A DNA stretch of 64,000 nt from Trochalopteron elliotii (lineage: Eukaryota > Chordata > Aves > Passeriformes > Leiothrichidae): NCBI GenBank assembly GCA_024734555.1, contig JANPWX010000073.1:3535029-3599028 (forward strand), written 5' to 3'. Below the pieces are notes generated by a model. It was not told the origin of the DNA and made no database searches. It was given only the letters and a program-made list of their open reading frames with translations. Every line of letters begins with the position of its first letter. The stretch's first letter is position 1. Positions 49,301-58,772 of the stretch are shown one piece after another. The position numbers were made by a program, and so were the translations under genes.

Positions 49301-52300
49301 AAAGGGCTTTGAGCAAAGATCACAAGCTTTGCAGTGTTTGTTTGGCAAAGCAGCAGCACTGCAGGTGTTTCCTTGAAAGTTTTGGAGCTGTAAAATTGAA
49401 AACAAGCTTTATCTTCTCCCAGTGCTGGACAGAACTGGGAAGATTTCCCATCCAGCTGTTACTTAGAAGTTATGAGAGATAAGACATATCTCAGTCTACA
49501 TAGAATAGAAATACTGAGAGGACTGGAGCCACGTGTCATGACCATGCCTGGCCACACTCTCTTTTCAGGTTCCGATGGAGAAGGCGGCTGGTGGTGATCT
49601 CTGCTCCCAGTGATGAAGATTGGGCTTATTCCCAGCAGCTTGCTGCTCTCAGTGGACAAGCCTGCAATTTTGGTGAGTCAAAAGGAATTATATTCTTGCT
49701 CCCCCAAACCACATCCTTCCTGGTGATGTGATGGATTCCTTTGCTCAAGTTTGAACCTGAACAGTCTGAGGAGTCTGACAACTGAAAACTTTCCTCCAGA
49801 TCCAAATGGAAGATTGTGCTAAGCAGGTAGTACAGCACACTGGCAGCTAAGACAGCTAAACAAAGTGTTCTCTGAAGTAATTTTTAAAACATTACACTAA
49901 TGCAGCAGAAAATGCTAGCACTCCAAAACTTCTCTTCAGGCTTGTACTTCAGGAGAGTAACAGATATTTTGGGGTTTTTTTGTATTGCACGACTTAACAA
50001 CACAAGCAAAATGCTTTGGTAAGGGCAGATCCTATAAGATCCAGCTGAGAACTGTGCCAGGTGTCAGGGACATGGATGCATGGACATCAGGGTTTTTTTT
50101 CTTTTCCTTACTGCTTCATTGCCAAAATCTGTAAAAATATTAATGGAAGCCATTTCAATCCAATAAAGGCCCTCCCAGACCCATAACTAGGTACTTAAGA
50201 TCCACCTGTATAGTCCATGGAGATAGAGGGGCTCCTCCAGGAGATAACTAAGGGCAAGACCCAGAGGCCTTCTTCTGTCTCCTTGTCATGAAGTGCAGAG
50301 AGACTTACTCCTTAAGTTCCTAGCAATGCACACACCATACAGGGTCTAGACTTGACTCCTTCAACAGAATGGAACAGGTCCCTTTCAACAGCTGCTATTT
50401 CAATGCATTTCATTTGCACCAGAAGGGAGATCTGCACAGTATGATTGTTTATTCATAATCACCTGGCTTTCATTCAGGGCATCAGCATCACCTCATTTGG
50501 AAAGTACCAAAGTAAACTGTGACATGGGCCACTGCAAAATGCTTTCTGAAGAATAAAATGTAGTCAAAACAGTTGAGTATCCCCACCCTTTGGTAGGGAC
50601 AGTTTGAACATGATCCAGTGAGTTTCTAAAGCATTTGTCAATGGGTGTTTTATCTAAGTGGTAGGTTTCCAAGGATCTTACCTCCAAGTTATGAAAGTAG
50701 TTACATCAAAGATTTTGTAGATTATACTGACTCATGTTACATGAACAGTTTCTGCTGTCCCTAACGTCTTTCTTCAAAGCAGAGGCAACAGTCCAAGCCT
50801 CTGTGCAGAACAAATGGAAGAAGTGAGTATCTGTCATAAACTATTCCCTGCAGTCATTCAGAGTTTAACTGGCATAGGTTATATTGCCTCTAAATATTTT
50901 TTTGCTGCGTGTATGATAAGTAAAACTTTACTAGTGAAGAAAACAGTGCAGGAAAATTCTGGAGATGGGGAATGGCCTCTGCAATTTACTGGTGTATGTG
51001 ATACTTGTATCCCCATGCCAGAGAACCACATCACCATGCTGCTGTCCTTGGAACAGCTTAATGCAACTGATACCACATTTACTCAACACATCAGCTTATC
51101 CTTTTGGGACAGGTGATGTGACTGGCAGGGACTCCACAGAAATCAGTAACTCTCCTGGAGGGCTGGCTGAGACTGGGCCCTAATTTAGCAAGCACAGACC
51201 TGGCTGATTAAACTGCAATCTGCCCAAAGATAAGCACAAAGATTTGGTCTGACCCAAAACCTTCTTCATTTCCTCCACAGGTCTGCGCCACATAACTATC
51301 CTCAAATTGCTGGGAGTTGGAGAAGATATTGGAGGTGTGTTAGAGTTGTATCCAATTAATGGTAAGTGACTGTTTCCAGTTTCTTCAGTACTACCCATGA
51401 AGGGCATTATACATATACTGCTTTGCTGTAATTTCTTTAGAGGGATGAGTATGACTGCTTTCCTCTTCTGTTTCTTTGAAGAAATAAGATGACACAAAAG
51501 CAAACAAAAAGCCTTCTTGGTGTTTCTGTGCTAAATATTATATAAGTTCTTCAGGACAGAAAAGCACTAATGTCTGAAATTCATCTCAGACTTTGATTTC
51601 CCACCTAAGCTTACAGTCTCCAGCACACTCTTCTGCCAGCCTTGATGTCAAAGACAGGGATGTCTGTGTCTTTTTACATGCTCACAGGTTTCCAGGGCTA
51701 ATAGAACACGCACTCAACAGATTCTCCTCTATGGATCCCTAATTTATATTCATAGAATGGCTTGAAGTGAAAAGGACCTCTTAAAGATGATCTAGTTCCA
51801 ACCCTCTGCCACAGGCTTGGACATCTTTCACTTCATCAGGTTGCTCAAAGCCCCATCTACCATATCCTTGAACACTTACAGAGACAGAGCATCCATATGG
51901 GCAACCTGCTCCTGGTCACACCACCCGTATCCTAAAAAACCTCTCCCTTATACCTCATCTAAATTTACCCTCTTTCTGTGTAAAACTGATATCCCCTGTT
52001 CTGTCTCCAGGCCCTGGTCAAAAGTCTTTCTCCATCTTTCTTATAAGCTCTCTTTAGTATTTCACTTGCATCCCAGCAGGCTCTTCCACGTAGATCCTCA
52101 AGGGAGTCCCATTGTCAAATGCTGCGGGTTCCTCTACTACCTAATCCAAACAACTGCCTCCAGCAGTGGAGGAACAAAGAAAGCAGTTATTTATCCCATC
52201 TGAGCTCCAACTGCTCTGTGCATGAAAGCATTCTAGTCCTTCTACAACCCAGGAACATTAAGTCTGTAATGTTCTGGAACCTACAACCCAGGAACATTAA

Positions 52301-53358
52301 GTCTACAGGGTGCCACTGTGTAAGAGTCCTATTTCTAAACCAACTATGTATATAGGTGCACACATATACATGTGTTGTCTTTCTTACACTTTCTTATATG
52401 CTTGGTTGTCTTTCTTACACTTTCTTATATGCTTGGTCGTCTTACACTTTCTTCTCATTTACCCAACACAGACTTCACACTTAAAAGCCTGGAGTTCACC
52501 AGATTTACCCTAGAACACATACTTTGAAGAGAAAAAGACATCTACCACATCCCATACTTCACATATCATGACAGTTCAAGAGTGAGGCTCTATAGGCTCT
52601 ATGTCCTGTAATTCTTCTATCGCAATTCAATTCCTGTAATTTCTTTCACTGTTACTGTTTTTCACATATGCCTTCTGCAATACATAAATTGGTGACCCAA
52701 GCTGCAAAGACATCAAAGAAGTTCATGGATTTTGGGTCACAAAGAGATGTACCACACTACAGTAGCTTCAGGCTAGAGAATAAGGACAAGTTTACTAAAC
52801 CTAAAAAAGCTGTTAAAAAACATATTCCTTAGTTCACAATAGAGTAATTTAATTTCAGATCCAGGAAATGGATCTGAACTTGCAAATGACAAGAATCTTA
52901 TATTGCCAACTCTTGGGCTACATCCTACCTCCTGCTATTTTTTTTAACCTAGAAACCATCATCATCGCCTAAACAAAACATTAATGCTGATTTTATGTGA
53001 TCACTTTCTAGGAAGCTCAACTGTAGACCGAGAAGACATCCCTGCTAATTTGGTGAAAGACATTCGGAATTATTTCCAAATTAGCCCAGAATATTTCTCC
53101 ATGCTTCTGGTGGGGAAAGACGGCAATGTCAAATCCTGGTATCCTTCTCCCATGTGGTCTATGGCGATCGTGTATGACCTGATTGATTCCATGCAGCTGC
53201 GGCGCCAGGAAATGACAATCCAGCAGTCTCTGGGCATGCAGTGCCCCGATGATGAGTATGGTGGGTATGGCTACCACAGCTACCACCAGGGCTACCAGGA
53301 AGGTTACCAAGATGACTACCGTCACCACGGAAGTTACCACCACGGATATCCGTACTGA
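35478..53358 (+). CDS. CCDC80: CCDC80 (equarin/DRO1/URB), complete coding region in seven exons
   Basis: The coding exons are 35478-37370, 41503-41659, 45401-45537, 46175-46323, 49569-49672, 51281-51361 and 53012-53358. All junctions are GT..AG and keep frame, giving 2,868 nt, or 955 residues plus TGA; from memory the human protein is 950. Residues 1-21 are a signal peptide (hydrophobic LSLALLWAAWLVCG). Residues about 146-280 form the first DUF4174/P-DUDES domain (thioredoxin-like fold, as in SRPX/SRPX2). A Thr-rich segment (about 336-385) and a Lys-rich segment (about 495-607) form the linker. Domain 2 starts near 624 and domain 3 near 778, and a His/Tyr/Gly-rich tail ends in HHGYPY. Family knowledge: the protein is secreted and binds matrix, acts in adipocyte differentiation and growth control, and is called equarin in chick lens. 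The ATG has A at -3 and begins 8 nt into exon 2. Identity is very secure. Confidence 0.97.
37389..37410 (+). promoter_or_regulatory. Possible intronic stop and poly(A) signal for a short CCDC80 form
   Basis: The exon 2 frame reads through the donor into VSNSFI and stops at 37389-37391. A canonical AATAAA follows at 37405-37410, with T/GT-rich sequence further on (about 37455-37490). This is the arrangement expected of an intronic polyadenylation isoform of 637 residues. Chick equarin is known to exist as long and short forms; that this site makes the short one is inference. Confidence 0.4.
39661..39678 (+). repeat. (CA)9 microsatellite
   Basis: Nine CA units flanked on both sides by ATGCATG/TGCATAC-type sequence, in CCDC80 intron 2. 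Confidence 0.9.
39705..40003 (+). mobile_element. CR1 LINE 3' fragment, plus orientation, in CCDC80 intron 2
   Basis: GGACTGGAGCACCTCTCCCA, then GTGTCCAAGGCCAGGCTGGA, CTAGTGGAAGGTGTCCCTGC and CATCCTGTGATTCTGTGATG are in the order of the CR1 3' region. The tail (GATTCTGTGATG) marks the 3' end. An internal piece between about 39830 and 39850 looks shortened. Confidence 0.88.
40888..40921 (+). repeat. 14-bp direct duplication in CCDC80 intron 2
   Basis: CCTTTGAGCAAGTA at 40888-40901 recurs at 40908-40921, a period of 20 bp. Confidence 0.85.
41503..41659 (+). CDS. CCDC80: CCDC80 exon 3 (residues 632-684)
   Basis: The exon opens with LITTPKADNTMYVQQRDEYL and ends with KIDHFQL plus the first base of an Asp codon. 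It forms the start of the second DUF4174 domain and is nearly identical to human. Its length is 157 nt (52 codons plus 1). The donor is AG|GTTCTT, which lacks the usual A at +3/+4 and G at +5, so it is the weakest splice site in the gene. The join to exon 4 restores the conserved D-N-E-K. Confidence 0.95.
41660..45400 (+). other. CCDC80: CCDC80 intron 3
   Basis: This is an AT-rich intron of about 3.7 kb. It contains a MIR-like relic at about 44.3 kb and a small direct repeat (CAACAGAAAAGT twice) near 42.83 kb. The acceptor is TCACATTAAG, with a pyrimidine tract before it. No further exon is visible. Confidence 0.85.
44295..44370 (+). repeat. MIR-like SINE relic in CCDC80 intron 3
   Basis: CTCTGACTTCAGGCAGGTCA followed by CTTAAGCC resembles the MIR core (TGACCTTGGGCAAGTCACTTAA). 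It is old and diverged. Confidence 0.4.
45401..45537 (+). CDS. CCDC80: CCDC80 exon 4 (residues 684-729)
   Basis: The exon encodes NEKPMKVIEDEDLVDQQLI and continues with the highly conserved RKEYGMTYNDFFMVLTD. It is the middle of DUF4174 domain 2. Its length is 137 nt (2 plus 45 codons), and it ends on a complete Lys codon before donor GTGAGG. Confidence 0.96.
45538..46174 (+). other. CCDC80: CCDC80 intron 4
   Basis: This is a short intron of 637 nt, with donor GTGAGG and an acceptor preceded by a strong T-tract and ending TTAACAG. I see no repeat or extra exon in it. Confidence 0.9.
46175..46323 (+). CDS. CCDC80: CCDC80 exon 5 (residues 730-779)
   Basis: The exon encodes QYYEVPIAMKSVFDLIDTF and then KEGIVCKEDKKQSLESFLS, ending with the first two bases of an Arg codon (AG|GTATCA donor). 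It closes DUF4174 domain 2 and enters the short linker to domain 3. Its length is 149 nt. Confidence 0.96.
46541..46665 (+). repeat. MIR-like SINE relic in CCDC80 intron 5
   Basis: AGTACCTCGGTTTTCCCACA, ATGGAGATAATAAAACTGAT and AATAAGGATTAATTCACAGA follow the MIR order (CCTCAGTTTCCCCATCTGTA, ATGGAGATAATAATA, GAGGATTAAATGA). It is the best MIR match in the window. Confidence 0.55.
48564..48593. repeat. Perfect 14-bp inverted repeat with 2-bp loop
   Basis: TGATAGAAGCTGAA, then GA, then TTCAGCTTCTATCA. The arms match perfectly. It lies in CCDC80 intron 5, and a further AGCTTC/GAAGC similarity follows at once (GTGAAGCTTC, then GTGAAGC). Confidence 0.9.
49569..49672 (+). CDS. CCDC80: CCDC80 exon 6 (residues 779-814)
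   Basis: The exon encodes FRWRRRLVVISAPSDEDWAY and on to SGQACNF, the start of the third DUF4174 domain. The RRLVVISAP strand mirrors the openings of domains 1 and 2 (RVWVISAP, KRRLILITTP), supporting the triplicated-domain reading. Its length is 104 nt, and it ends with the first base of a Gly codon before donor GTGAGT. Confidence 0.96.
49673..51280 (+). other. CCDC80: CCDC80 intron 6
   Basis: The intron is 1.6 kb, with donor GTGAGT and acceptor TTTCCTCCACAG. It is AT-rich with short T-runs near 49,973 and 50,093. I recognise no repeat family or extra exon in it. Confidence 0.85.
51281..51361 (+). CDS. CCDC80: CCDC80 exon 7 (residues 814-841)
   Basis: This 81-nt exon encodes LRHITILKLLGVGEDIGGVL and ELYPIN. 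It begins with the last two bases of a Gly codon and ends with the first base of another. It lies inside DUF4174 domain 3. Skipping it would keep the reading frame (81 = 27 x 3) but delete a core strand and helix of the domain. Confidence 0.96.
51749..52080 (-). mobile_element. CR1 LINE 3' fragment, minus orientation, in CCDC80 intron 7
   Basis: The left end (ATTCATAGAATGGCTTGAAG) is the reverse-complement CR1 tail. GATCTAGTTCCAACCCTCTG, CAGGTTGCTCAAAGCCCCAT and CTCTTTCTGTGTAAAACTGA follow in the inverted CR1 order. The body is heavily diverged, and the 5' truncation is near 52080. Confidence 0.85.
52242..52304 (+). repeat. 24-bp duplication, 39-bp period, in CCDC80 intron 7
   Basis: CTACAACCCAGGAACATTAA plus GTCT occurs at 52242-52265 and exactly again at 52281-52304. 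The spacer contains AATGTTCTGG, nearly the reverse complement of CCAGGAACATT, so the unit can also fold on itself. Confidence 0.9.
52376..52453 (+). repeat. 31-bp tandem repeat, about 2.5 copies
   Basis: Unit TGTCTTTCTTACACTTTCTT plus ATATGCTTGGT at 52376-52406, repeated perfectly at 52407-52437 and partly at 52438-52453. Confidence 0.9.
53012..53358 (+). CDS. CCDC80: CCDC80 exon 8 (last coding exon, residues 841-955)
   Basis: The exon encodes SSTVDREDIPANLVKDIRNY, then SPEYFSMLLVGKDGNVKSWY and the conserved MWSMAIVYDLIDSMQLRRQE, which finishes DUF4174 domain 3. After that comes a His/Tyr/Gly/Asp-rich tail ending HHGYPY and TGA at 53356-53358. The tail matches human closely, so its unusual composition is conserved rather than noise. 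Confidence 0.97.
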
Positions 53359-53890
53359 GCAGGGCAGCTGAGCCTCCGGCTGCCCCCGTGCCTGTCTTCC
53401 AGTAGCTATTCAATCAATAGGTGGCCAGTTGCAGAAAATCTTCCCAGGCCACCTAGATACCCATGTTCTTCTACTGTTCCATCAAGGGACTTTGGTCATT
53501 TGCCTTCTCAAAAAATGCAGAAGCCTTTACAGTGAAGCAATTCAAACCAGTAGTATTGAAGCTTTAAACAATAAAGACTCCTTTATATTTTTAAACCTTT
53601 ATAAACAAAGGCCATCAGCAGGTGCTGTTTGTATTAAAACCAAACAAAAAAATCCAACCCCAGCCCATGGGCACTACAGTAGGGCAGGAAACAAACTGTC
53701 CAACAATGTGCTTTTTACTTCTTTTGTTAAGGACAAAAAAAAAAAGTATATTTATTAGAAAGTGAGATTTCATTATGCTTATGAAGAGAAACAAAGAACC
53801 ACACTTTGGGTCTCTCCCAGAAAAGGAAAATTTAAGGAAGAAGCATGGGGCATGCTCTTTAATAATAAGAACAACAGTAATAAAGTCTTT
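53359..53890 (+). other. CCDC80: CCDC80 3' untranslated region with two poly(A) signals
   Basis: AATAAA lies at 53570-53575, with a GT-rich stretch about 50 nt beyond it. A second AATAAA lies at 53879-53884. The first would give a 3' UTR of about 230 nt and the second about 540 nt. More distal sites are possible, so the right end is provisional. Confidence 0.55.
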
Positions 53891-56800
53891 TTGAAACACC
53901 ATGTTTAAAACGACAGCATCCCTTCTATAGTGCATTACCATTGCTGACTTTATGAATGAAAATAAGATTTATGGCTATGGCAGAACTTTTTCCAATACAA
54001 TACAATGTAAAGTTGTTAACTACAAAGCTTACTGCATGGCTATTTATTCTTTCAGTTGGGGTCCCTGTTCTCTTAGGTCTAGCCCACCTCACTGTTAAAT
54101 CCAAGTTAATGAGAGCTAAGTGGAAACACCAACCAGGGTTAGCACTGTCTGAAATACAGAAATCTGAAAAGCATTATTTTCATCAAAAAAAGACATCTCA
54201 TTCAAGTATATTTTCAATGAGTTGTAACTAGCTCTCTATAATAATGCTTTTAATTAAACTGTTACTCTAAATTTCAGATTTTCTTTTACCTCTTCTTCTC
54301 ATACCCTCCCCTATAAAAGTGATCTGGATTAAATGTCTATAAAAGTATTTGAGATTAATTTAATCTGCTAAACCATCTCTATCTCAGACACACTTTCAGA
54401 AATGTTTTTTCCTCCCTTCTCATTGATGTCTTAGGGCATTGGAGCTGTAGCACCACCCTACCCTGCTGAAACCAGTGGCAGGAACTGCATGCATAGCCAT
54501 GGTTTCAACACCATTTGGGCTAGATCTCTAAACATTAAAGATGCAGCAGAAAGATTATGGAATATCTTTAAGTTAAGATACATACCATGTTAGCCTTTAT
54601 AATGGCACATTGATCACTTCTGATATCAAAGGTGTGCCTGACCAGTCACATTTCTTTTTATAACCCATGATGTGGGTTGCCATCACAGAAGTAGCACAGG
54701 AACAGGGAGAAGCAACAGCTCTAACATGGCCAGAGCATGCTCTGCATTTTGATTTCTGGCATTTTCTTGATTTTTTTTTTCCCCAGATAAAAACAAAACT
54801 AGCTAAAGTAACACGTTCACTCAAAACCAGATGCTTTCTTTAGAAACTTAAGTCACAAAAGGCCAGGCATTACTTACCCTTCTGAATGTCAGAAAAGCAG
54901 ACAAATGGTCACAAGGCCTTAGCTTTACAAACTTGGTCACTCTCTGGGGTAGGCTGCCCTCCCTAACACAAGGTCTAGTTAAGTGCAGGGTACAGCTCCT
55001 GACTTACCTTTCTCAGGTGACTGGAGCTAACTGGGAGAAGGCATTTGACAGAATGATTTTGAGAGGACTGCTGCCTGCAGAGAGCTTCTGAGCTCTCAGT
55101 GATGACAGCACTACCACAGCTGAAAGCAGTGGACAGAGAAATTCAAAAATCCAAAAAGAATCACAGGATGGAAGGGTTTCTAGAAGAAAAAGAAGTGTCT
55201 TGTAGCTCACTTTTCCTAAACAAGAGCTCATTGCATCACTGTATCAAGGTCAGCTGCCTAACTTTCCTTGCCTAAGGCAAAAGCAGAGGAAAGGATACCA
55301 GATGCCTAACAGGCACCTCCTGTAGACAGAAAGAAAAACACCCTGGGGGCATCTTCTTTCAGGTGTTCATTTAAACGTTCCTGTAATCTTGTTTTCATGT
55401 AAAGTCTTTAAATGAAAGCCCTTTTAACCCACACTACAAATCACATAAATTAAATGTCCTGTGCTGTGAGGGTTAACTTACATAAAAAAGAATGCAGCAC
55501 TTGATCCAAATGGCCTTTTTTTTAGTACCCTTGTCTGAAATTCAAAGTCAAACTGTGTAAGTACCAAACCCAGCCTAGGCTTTCAGTGGGAGTTGCATTA
55601 AAAAGACAATTCCAAACAAGTTGTCCACTTATCAAGGGAGGTAGGGATGGACTCTTAACCAAAACTACACATCCAAATATCCACAGAATTTGTAGAAGAC
55701 TCTGTATTGTTCTACATTCTGGTGTCTATTTCTGCCTTCATTACAAAATGACACTAAATCACCAGAAACTTTTAGCAATGATTTAAAATCCAGATTTTGC
55801 AACCCACTTTTCCCTATGGAAAGCTAAAAGCAAAGCCAGAAGGAGCACCAAGCCAAAAATATTCTTTCAACAACAACATATCATTATCTTACAGGCTACA
55901 AGCATTGAGGAGTTACATTTCTCCAAATGAAGACTTCATTTGGCAAAACAAATCAAATCCAGATCACTGGATATGTCCCTGCAGCATCACTCTGAGGACA
56001 GACTCACTGAGATTAAGGTCCTATTTCAACATACCTTAGTGGGAAGATTCTACATGATAAGGAAAATCTTTTTTCTTATACATATTTATGGCATTTGATT
56101 CAGCTCCAAGATGGCTGTTTTCATCCACAGTCTGTCTTTGAAGCTGCTACACTCATAAAATAGCTGAAATTAACCAAAACAAAGACCTCTTTAATTGACT
56201 TGTTCCAAGCAAGAGAAACACGAACACACCTCCCTTCCTGGGATCTTTTGTGAACTATTTCCTCCAACCTGGAGGGAGGAACATAACACCCTCAGCAGCA
56301 ATTAAGTTCAAACACTTGTGAATCTGGGCTCTAAATCAAAGCTTAGCATGAGCACTCTGCCCAATGTATTCATTAAAGACTATGTGCCAAACTAATGCTG
56401 CTCTCCAAAAACATCCTCATAAATTTCCCTATTGTAATTTTGAGCAAATATAAGTTAAGCTTTCCAACATGGAGTAGTTTCCATATAGTGGAAATACTTA
56501 ATCAAGTGGGATTTCAGATGATCTATCTGTAACATGTAACTCTCTAGAACTGCTCGCCCTTGCTCACCAGGGCTGCTCTCCAGCTGACAATTGCTCACAG
56601 TCACTTCCTTAAACAAATCTCACCTACACACTACATCATGGATAGCACAGCTGCAAAGATCTGCATGTTATGCTTTGGGTTACTGTTTAGCCTATGTTAC
56701 TGCTAAGTGGATGCAAATCCTTACCCATGTAGACATCACTTAACATTCCTGTTGCTGCAAAGGGGATATACAGTTCTCCTTCATTATAGTAAGAAACCTG

Positions 56801-58394
56801 CCTGGCTATCCAACATAATCTCTCTGAGACCTCCAACCTGAAGACAACAGAAAGATTTCTACATGTTAGACAGAACCAAATCTGCAGCATGAGTAAAAAA
56901 CTTGGATCAACAGTTATGTAACCAATACCTTTGTGCAATATAGACTTTGGCAAATAGGTCAAGCCTGATAGCACTAGAGAAAGGAAAATCATTAAGCAGG
57001 ACAAGAGTTGAAAGCAAGAACTAAATGCACTCCATAATAAGCTGAAGATCAGTCATTTCCATATTCCCTGTCTCTTAATGCAGATATTTCAGGCACAAAG
57101 GTCAAACATGGTTTTTAAGACATTCATCTTTAGTTTGATGCTCTGTCTTTAGAAGTATGATCATGGCCGATTTCTATGTTATCACTTAATGCAAGGCAAA
57201 GGTCTTTGAAACTTCATATAAAAAGTTACTGCTCACATAAATGCAAAGCAATCTGAAGCTAACAATACTTTCACTCTTTTTGAAAGTACCTGCTAAAGTT
57301 GGTAGCTGTGTGAAAAAGGCAACAAACTCAGGTATATATTGCAAAGCTGTATGCAATGAAAAAAAAATCTTATTGCCTCTAAGCCTTTAACAGTTTGTGG
57401 ATTTTTTTAAAGTTTCATTTCCCAAAATACAACATCATAAACCAATGAGAGCAACGGGGTTTCTGGAATTTACACTGAACTATGCCTTCTATTCCTTCTG
57501 TACAGTTGCAAACAACTAGGATTTCTTATGTTGAAATGACCTGCTATACAAGCACAATGAAATTAGATGCAAAAAACTTCTCAACAACAACATTAACTTA
57601 ATTTTGTAGAGTTACTCTTAATATATACTATAAAAATACAGAAAAAAATAGAAATTTTAGACTCATAGTTTATAACTTGACAATTATAAACCATGGGCCA
57701 CATATGAAAACAGGCTGCCCCTCTCGATGGATCAATGACAGGAGGTATGTTAATATAGCAATAAGCCATCAATTCAGTACACATAAGCTTTATACACAGA
57801 GCCTGGACAGGATGGCAGAGGGGAACAAAGGCAGGACTGTCTTCAGTCCAGAGAAATGCATCACTTACTGCTTACTATACACTCTGGTATGAGGCTCTGA
57901 CACTGAACTCATTGCTTATCTTAAGAATTCTTCTGACAGTATCTTTCAACTATGAAAGACACATTTTTGAAGGGAGGAAATTATAAACCAACATCTTTTC
58001 CACTGCTCTGAGAGAAGAGGCTTTAGGAACATACCAGGAATCCTTTATCGGCATCCCTGCTCCCTTGCCTGTTTCAAAATTCTCTGAATAATTTGGAACC
58101 TAATTTTCATCTCAGTCAAAATACAACCCAGCAGATGCCTCAACAGAAATTTTGAGATCACTATGCCTGGCACTCTGCAGAATGACTTCTCTCTCTACAA
58201 AATGAATGCAAGACCTTATCAGTCTGCCAGGGTATACAGATGATATTGCCACCTGCACTCTCTCGCTCAGTGCTCCAGATGTTGAAGGGCATTACTGTAG
58301 CTGCATAGTATTTGTTTTCAGTAGTGGGCTCAGTGCAAACTAAGGCTCTACACAAAGCCTTTGTAAACACACACACAAAAAAGATGATGCATTC
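53891..58394. other. Intergenic spacer between CCDC80 and SLC35A5 3' ends
   Basis: About 4.5 kb of AT-rich DNA separates the two convergent genes. The open frames are short and unrelated to anything I recognise, and I identify no repeat family. Part may belong to longer alternative 3' UTRs of either gene. Confidence 0.6.
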
Positions 58395-58703
58395 ATACTG
58401 TTTAATAAACTTTTGCTTTATTCGAGCTCTTTCAAAGTTAGGCCACGTAAGCTGCATGTAAAATTCACCAGCTGCTACAAAGGCATTCCAGATTTCCATT
58501 TCCCCAGACACTGGGAGACAGGCACAAAGAAATACAACTCTCCATATATACAGCTTGAATATTGTTCTCATCCACATTTGACATCCAGCCCCAAAACAGT
58601 TCCAAATAGTCTGTCAGTGGGGAAAAACAACCCTTCCTTATGTCAATGAAAGATTAACCATCTCTCACTGTGAGTAATAGCACTCCTCCAAGCCAGCCTC
58701 ATG
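58395..58703 (-). other. SLC35A5: SLC35A5 3' untranslated region and poly(A) signal
   Basis: On the minus strand AATAAA lies at 58422-58417. About 40 nt further on, a TGTGTGTGTTT element (58377-58366) is a good downstream GU-rich element. Cleavage is therefore expected near 58,400, giving a 3' UTR of about 300 nt. Confidence 0.65.
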
Positions 58704-58772
58704 CTACAGAGAATCTTCATCTGTATCAATGTCACTGCTTGGCTTGTTCAACCTCTCAAATTCTTCTCCATC
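58704..58772 (-). CDS. SLC35A5: SLC35A5 last coding exon
   Basis: A 69-nt coding piece encodes [15 protein letters not shown] and TDEDSL, then TAG at 58706-58704. The acceptor is TTCTGGTTCCCGTAG (AG at 58774-58773). It matches the human tail (DGEELERL, followed by an Asp/Glu/Ser-rich end) and joins the previous exon in phase 0. Confidence 0.93.
   Translation of the reverse strand, partial: DGEEFERLNKPSSDIDTDEDSL

Larger units (their letters stand above)
46324..49568 (+). other. CCDC80: CCDC80 intron 5
   Basis: This is a 3.2-kb intron. It holds a MIR-like relic at about 46.54-46.67 kb and a perfect 14-bp inverted repeat with a 2-bp loop at 48564-48593. The open frames at 47.3-48.05 kb resemble no protein I know. 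The acceptor is CTCTTTTCAG. Confidence 0.85.
51362..53011 (+). other. CCDC80: CCDC80 intron 7
   Basis: The intron is 1.65 kb, with donor GTAAGT and acceptor CACTTTCTAG. It is dominated by a minus-orientation CR1 fragment (about 51.75-52.08 kb) and two nearby tandem duplications (52242-52304, 52376-52453). No extra exon is seen. Confidence 0.85.

Noticed and set aside
53017..53413. Antisense frames opposite CCDC80 exon 8
   Set aside because: They are shadows of the coding exon caused by its His/Tyr/Gly-rich codons. No independent support.
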